From Megamerina dolium (lineage: Eukaryota > Arthropoda > Insecta > Diptera > Megamerinidae), in contig OY978525.1 in the NCBI GenBank assembly GCA_963854835.1, positions 58,039,855-58,103,854 of the forward strand: DNA of 64,000 bases, in the 5' to 3' direction. The notes beneath the pieces are model-generated. The model was given only the letters and a program-made list of their open reading frames with translations, was not told the origin of the DNA and did not search any database. Within the stretch, counting starts at the first letter, position 1, and the number at the start of each line of letters is the position of its first letter. The translations under genes and the position numbers were made by a program. Of this stretch, positions 58,747-64,000 are shown piece after piece.

Positions 58747-60186
58747 AAAAAAATCACCTGGTCCAGATAAAATTACCGGTAAAATGATAAAAGAGCTACC
58801 TCCGGCTTCAGTAATTCATCTGATGCACATTTTCAATGCTCTCCTTCGTATTAAACACTATCCCAAATGCTGGAAAACTTCAAAAATTATTATGATAGCA
58901 AAACCAGGAAAAGACCCTACAAAAGTTGCATCGTACAGACCTATCAGCCTCCTGCCTCTACTTTCTAAAGTATTCGAAAAGCTACTTGTCATGAATATAA
59001 CTCCATTTATTAATCTCAACCAACTGATTCCTCAACATCAGTTTGGATTTAGAAAACAGCACGGCACAATAGAACAAGTCCACCGCATTGTAACTCTGAT
59101 AAGGAACACTTTTGAAGAAAAAAAGTATTGCTCAGCTGTCTTTCTTGATATCACTCAAGCTTTCGATAAAGTATGGCACGATGGCCTTATTTACAAACTC
59201 AAACTATTACTGCCTGCAAATGTCTCCTCATTGCTTAGTAGCTACCTCACGAAAAGACAATTTCTCGTACATCACAAGGATTACACAACAAATCCATTGG
59301 ATATTCACGCTGGCGTTCCTCAAGGAAGCGTTTTGGGCCCCTTACTGTATCTCTTATACACTACAGATATGCCCAGCAATAACCATACATTTATATCGAC
59401 CTTTGCAGATGATACGGCAATATTGTGCTCTCGCTCTAACCCCATAGAAGCTACTAAACTCCTGCAGACTCATATCGATTCTCTCGAAATCTGGCTAGCA
59501 AAATGGCGTATAAAAGTCAATGAATCAAAGAGCGTACATGTAACCTTCACGCTAAGGCCAGACACATGTCCCCCACTTAAAATTAATGGCCAATCAGTTC
59601 CACAATGTTCCTCAACAAAGTACTTGGGTATTCACCTCGACAGAAGGCTGACCTGGAAAAATCACATAGAGGCAAAGAAAACTCAGATCAAGCTTAAAAT
59701 GAATCAGTTATGGTGGCTGATACACAAAAGATCAAAGTTGAATCTCGAATACAAAGTGATATTATATAAAGCAATCCTGAAGTCAGTTTTGGGGCACCGC
59801 ATCTCCCTCAAATAACGAAAAATTGCAGCGAATACAATCCAAGTGTCTGCGAATTATTGTAAACGCGCCTTGGTATATGAGGAACGTTAACATCCATCGA
59901 GATTTAAATGTACCCACAATTTCTGAGGAAGTTGCAACGTCTTGCAGAAGCTACATTCAAAAATTACACAGTCATCCGAATCCCCTTGCTAGGCAATTGT
60001 GGCTGAGCACGGGGCATCGTCGATTAAAAAGAAAAGACACACTGAATATGCTGTAAAATTGCTATACCTCGTGACTCAACAAATTGTGATGGAACGTTGG
60101 GAATATCACATAATTTTATTTAGTTTGTAAGATTTGATTACATATTGTTAGTTTCTAAGTAATTTTAGAAAGATCCAATAAAAAGC

Positions 60187-60217
<31 letters not shown>

Positions 60218-60218
60218 T
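58747..60218 (+). mobile_element. Jockey-clade LINE, copy A4 (5'-truncated)
   Basis: It starts within the RT domain (SPGPDKITGKMIKELPPASV) and runs to a long poly(A) at about 60192-60218. The RT is open for 343 codons (58784-59815) and includes GVPQGSVLGPLLY and FADDTAIL. A deletion of about 20 bp near 59783 shifts the frame, and the C-terminus continues at 59823-60056 (SKCLRIIVNAPWYMRNVNIHRDLN). Close identity to copy A1 suggests a recent insertion. Confidence 0.92.
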
Positions 60219-61569
60219 GTTATAAATAGTAGCTAAATAATTTTGTTTATATAATGAAGAAAAATTTGAATATATATTTGTGAGAATTAAAAATAAAATT
60301 ATTTGTGGTTGAATTAATGTGGTGTGAGTGGAGCGAGGGGCATGGTAGTGTAGTCAGCGTTTGCGTTCGTTTTTATTCATGGTTTTTTTATTAAACCGGA
60401 GCATTGGAAGATCGCGGTTGGGAAAGGTGGATTTCGGAATTTGTACATCAAGTGACCATATGGATAGTTCATGCAGCAGCGAGCGTTAGAGCGTTTAAAA
60501 GCGTAAAGGTGGGTGTATATGTATGCGTGTTTTGGGGAGCGAGTTTATTGCCTGCTCGTTGTTCCATCATGTTTGGTTGAGAACCTCGACTATTCACCGT
60601 GAGCTGGCCTGCGCATATTCATGATGGAACTTACGAATACGAGCAGGCAATAATGCGTCTGACAAGAATAAATTCAATTGTGGAAGTCGTATGCGGTATT
60701 TGTAGCTTACGTGGTTAAGTGTGTGGATCGAGTGGCTCGCATTGGTTGTGTCACTCGCGACAGAGATGCTGCTTTTTTAGAGGTATGGCTCGGATAGATG
60801 GAGGATAGTTTAGCCTGTCAGGTTTGACATTTCTCGCGGTCCTTCGAACTGAAAAAAAAAGTATCGGCTCCTATGCAAGGAGAGATTAGTGAAATGTGTA
60901 AATTGAAACAAATGCAAGAATAATAATAAATAAACAAGAGTATATAAATATGCTAAAAGCAAAGTGAATATAATAAATATACATAAGTGAGCAAAACAAA
61001 TGAAAATAAGTGCATAAGATATCCACAATAGCGGTCTCGACAAAAAAAAAAAAAGAAAATCGAAAATCATTTCAATTGTATGTACGTATGAGTATATAAG
61101 TGAATAACGAATATTGCATTAGAGTGGTGCAAACAATGAAATAAATAAAAGTAAAAATTGTGTGCATTAAGTGACAATATACATTCTAACTAGTAATACA
61201 TTCTAATAACGATTCAAATAACAAAAGTGTACATACAAGCAAACAAATTTACAACTTATACTTACCAGAGAAGCGCATTGCTTCAAAAAGGAAAAAAACA
61301 ACAAAAAATTTACAGTGCAATTTCATTAAATACATTAAAAAAACAAAACAAAAACAAACCGTGTATATAAAAGAATCAAAAGTAAAAAGTGTACATAAAT
61401 AAAGTGCAGTGAACATATACGACAGATTAGAGCAGTTAAAAAAAAATTTTTTTTTTTTTGTGTTAATATTATATCTACAAACGACAACAATCGTATAGTG
61501 GGGCAGCAGCGCATCATCAGCATAAGCACCAGCAGCCGAACAAACAGATAAGGACTTAAGTTTATCAAT
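60219..61569. other. unassigned sequence, possibly a host 5' UTR
   Basis: There is no TE similarity and no long frame. It has a mixed-GC part (60300-60850), then a very A-rich part (60850-61480) and a CAGCAGCGCATCATCAGCATAAGCACCAGCAG stretch, in the style of a long fly 5' UTR. No start codon context or splice site could be tied to a protein. A hairpin at 60545-60653 is described separately. Confidence 0.3.
60545..60653. other. 109-nt two-stem hairpin
   Basis: TTATTGCCTGCTCGT (60545-60559) pairs exactly with 60639-60653. GTTCCATCATG (60561-60571) pairs exactly with 60620-60630. A 1x8 internal loop separates the stems, and GGTT-GAG-AACC forms a mini-hairpin in the apical loop. It has no coding sense. 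Confidence 0.65.
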
Positions 61570-61709
61570 TTTATATATATTATATAGTCACTTATATATC
61601 CACTTATATATACATATATATATATTCTCATATATATACAGATACACATATTTTTTAATATATTCTCATATATAGATTGCATTTTGGTACATATATTCAC
61701 GTGTATATA
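61570..61709. repeat. TA-rich repeats with TATATTCTCATATATA units
   Basis: Degenerate units of TATATTCTCATATATA recur here, at 63410-63440 and at 63893-64000. The Tc1-like element T3 and a SINE split what was probably one tract. Confidence 0.75.
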
Positions 61710-63360
61710 CAGTGGCTCCCAGCTTATTTCGTACAGTGACAGTTTAAAAATTGCTGCAGTCGTAATTCCTAATATAGCAAAAATTTGAACAAAATATAAA
61801 TGCCATTTTTGAAAGGAAGGTTTGTTTTTTATTTTCCAAAATTTACTTTTTCAAAATTTTAGTGTTTGACACTATAAAAAAATAAAATAAGAAAAAAATA
61901 GGAAAATTCATGTCACAGCTTATTTCGTACAGTCTCTTTAAGTTCAAACTAAAAACAAAGTAAGTTGATTTTAATATTTAGTATGACATCCCTTAGCGTT
62001 AATGACAGCCTGGAGTCTACTTGGCATTGAATCCACCAATTTTTGAGTGATGTCTGGTGTGATTTTTTTCCATTCCTCCATCAGTACCTTCTTTAGGTCT
62101 TGCTTATTAGTAATCTTGTGTGTTCTTATTTTATTGTCCAAAATAGACTAAAGATTTTCAATCACATTCATGTCAGGTGACTGTGGTGGTGGAGACATCA
62201 AGTGTGAGCAGTTCAAATAAGCCAAGATTGCACAATCCCAGATTTATGTTTTGGGTCATTATCTTGGTAATACCGAAATTCTTCCCGCAAACCCAGTTTG
62301 TCTGCACTTTGAAGTAAATTGTTTTTCAGAATCTCGAGGTACTTCATTTTGTCCATTGTTCCCTCAATAAAAACCAATTCACCTACTCCGGCTGCTGACA
62401 TACAGGCCCAAACCATCACGCTACCGCCACCATGCTTCACTGTGGGCTTAAGGTTCTCCTTGTTTAGCTCGGTATTAGCTTTACGCCAAACATATGACAT
62501 TCCGTCCGAGCCAAAAATATTAAACTTAGACTCATCCGCGAAAATAACGGTATTCCAGAACGCAGGAGTATTAATAATATGCTCTTTGGCGAAGTCAAGT
62601 CGGCGTTGTATATTCATTTTCGAAATGAATGGTTTCTTTCGGGCTACTCGACCGTTCAAGTCATGATTGCGCAGCACACGTCGGACAGTTTCAGCACTGG
62701 ATGATTTTCCTATTTCACGCTGAACCTCTGCAGCCAACTTCGGAGCGGATAACTTTGGATTTTTCTTAATTTTTCGTACAATATAACGCTCGTCTGAAGC
62801 GTTGAAAATCTTATTAGGTGCTTCTCTGCCCTTGTTCTCCAACCGATTTTCGCGAACGAAGCGTTGAATGATGTATTGGACAGTTGAGGCACTTAAATTT
62901 GTCATTTCAGCAATTTTTCGCACACTCTGACCTTTCCTAAAATGGTTAATTACCAGTTTACGCTGTTCCATCGTTGTACGATGACCCATAAAGCTAAATG
63001 TTTAATTTACAGCACTTTAACTATTTAAAATAATAATAATAAAAATTGTTATAATAGTTAAAAAGGTCCAAAAACTCATACAATTCAAAAAAACTTTGTA
63101 ACTGCGCGGCAGAATGAAACTTACTTACATTGAAGTTTGTGTACGAAATAAGATGTGAGCTGAAAATCAGCTGATCAATAGTTTTTCTCTCTTGCATGAC
63201 AAAAAGAACAATTTTTGGGGTTCCCCGTTTTCTTATTAGGTTTACTAAACACATACACAGACATCTACATTCAAAACTTATCGATAAGTTTTTTAGTTTC
63301 GATGTTACAGCCATGTACATAAAAATATATACACTGTACGAAATAAGCTGTGAGCCACTG
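61710..63360 (-). mobile_element. Tc1-like element T3
   Basis: The ends CAGTGGCTCCCAGCTTATTT and the inverse (AAATAAGCTGTGAGCCACTG) are flanked by TA. The motif AGCTTATTTCGTACAG occurs at the outer end and again about 200 bp inside (about 61918), with a diverged mirror pair on the right (about 63140), again an IR/DR layout. The nearly complete transposase is on the minus strand. An isolated tip of this family lies at 24402. Confidence 0.93.
61980..62989 (-). pseudogene. Tc1-like transposase of T3, nearly intact
   Basis: A 258-codon frame runs from MGHRTTMEQRKLVINHF with a paired-like helix-turn-helix (SVRKIAEMTNLSASTVQYIIQRF), GREAPNK, a second half (SSAETVRRVLRNHDLNGRVARKKP), the first Asp (IFADESKF), KHGGGSVMVWACMS, and the second Asp (YYQDNDPKH). 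Directly after QSWLI a frameshift occurs (62215). The other frame continues MSPPPQSPDMNVIENL with the catalytic Glu, then a stop where Trp is usual, and a normal end (VDSMPSRLQAVINAKGCHTKY). Only about two lesions separate it from an open DD34E frame, so it is fairly young. Confidence 0.9.
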
Positions 63361-63464
63361 TACATATACATAATTCGTCTCAATTTTTATATAACCACAT
63401 ATAATATACATATATACATATATTCTCATATATTTTTTTTTGGTATATATACACATTTCTTGGT

Positions 63465-63805
63465 GGGTGCCGTAGCTCAGTGGTTAGTGTGTTCGCCTTC
63501 TGATCTGTAGGTCGTGGTTCAATCCCCGGCTGATGCATAACAAATTTAATATCGATAAGATTTTTCTTTCGAATGGTACCCACTTGTCGGCAAGCAATTG
63601 GCAATTCTTCCGACAGTAACAACTTGCCATGAAAAAGCTTCTAAAAGAACTCTGTGACAAAGCTCAGAAAAAGTGATGTCACAAGTGTTCTGCCGTTCGG
63701 AACCGGTTAAAATAAGTAGGTCCCTTCTAATACTGTCCAAATTTAAGACGCACAACAGTAATGGAAGAGAAGCTCGGCCAATGAGCCCTTTGGGGCTTTA
63801 AGTGC

Positions 63806-63874
<69 letters not shown>
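63465..63874 (+). mobile_element. tRNA-derived SINE, copy 7, with (AT)n at its 3' end
   Basis: A full head (A box TAGCTCAGTGG at 63473-63483, B box GGTTCAATCCC at 63516-63526) and a well-conserved body end near 63810 and run into about 65 bp of pure (AT)n. TATATATACACATTTCTT flanks the left side (to 63461) and reappears at about 63876-63893 after the (AT)n, so the repeat lies inside the insertion as its tail. Confidence 0.9.
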
Positions 63875-63888
<14 letters not shown>

Positions 63889-63893
63889 TTCTT

Positions 63894-64000
63894 TTTATAT
63901 ATATTCCCATATATATATATATATATATATATATACAGCTCTATATATCCTCATATATATTTCTTTTTTTCGTATATATATTCACTTATATATATACATA
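63894..64000. repeat. TA-rich repeat to window end
   Basis: It contains TATATTCCCATATATA, TATCCTCATATATATT and similar units, the continuation of the tract at 61570-61709. Confidence 0.75.

Noticed and set aside
63465..63540. A functional tRNA gene
   Set aside because: The A and B boxes are good, but the anticodon arm does not fold cleanly and the same head leads every SINE copy. It is a tRNA-derived head and not a tRNA gene.

Overview
This is an AT-rich eukaryotic (insect) genomic window dominated by transposable elements (TEs). I infer a dipteran, possibly a tephritid-like fly, from the mix of Jockey-clade and RTE-clade LINEs, several mariner/Tc1 families, piggyBac, Ty3/gypsy and a tRNA-derived SINE, together with two fly-like host genes. 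The species assignment is inference only. I recognise two host genes: an intronless ZIP zinc transporter of the SLC39A11 type (23066-24097, +) and the first three exons of a microcephalin (MCPH1)-like BRCT gene (52192 down to 51593, -). No rRNA gene, free-standing tRNA gene, CRISPR array or bacterial operon is visible. Layout: 1-5263 holds two head-to-tail Jockey-clade LINE copies, then a mariner remnant. 5.9-13 kb is a field of short inverted-repeat elements (MITEs), some nested, with an internally deleted RTE copy and two SINEs. 13.3-14.9 kb is an old LINE remnant. 15.7-19.3 kb is a nearly complete minus-strand Jockey element carrying an RTE insertion with a 15-bp target-site duplication. 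19.4-21.6 kb has mariner remnants and a long near-perfect hairpin. 21.6-24.4 kb is mostly single-copy sequence around the ZIP gene. 24.4-26.3 kb holds mariner, LINE and SINE debris. 26.3-37.5 kb is a chain of (TA)n tracts into which a Tc1-like element, a deleted mariner, a complete Ty3/gypsy retrotransposon (29431-35255) and a second Tc1-like element have each inserted. 38.4-41.5 kb holds a decayed CACTA-like remnant and an RTE copy. 42.4-49.9 kb is a nest: a piggyBac pseudogene is split by a Tigger/pogo element, which itself contains a Tc1-like element and an RTE copy, and the piggyBac also carries a SINE. 49.9-51.3 kb is mariner and Tc1 debris, followed by MCPH1. 53.5-58.2 kb has a LINE with a twin-priming-type inversion, the longest RTE copy and a solo LTR. 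58.5-60.2 kb has a truncated SINE and a 5'-truncated Jockey copy. 60.2-64 kb is unassigned sequence, a third Tc1-like family and a full SINE whose 3' end runs into (AT)n. The most striking functional signal is in the gypsy element: gag ends exactly at a G_TTA_AAC heptamer. It is followed 7 nt later by a perfect 10-bp hairpin whose loop can pair with a downstream C-tract. That is a complete candidate -1 frameshift pseudoknot joining gag to pol. Both frames are open and the two LTRs differ at only two visible positions, so this copy is young.
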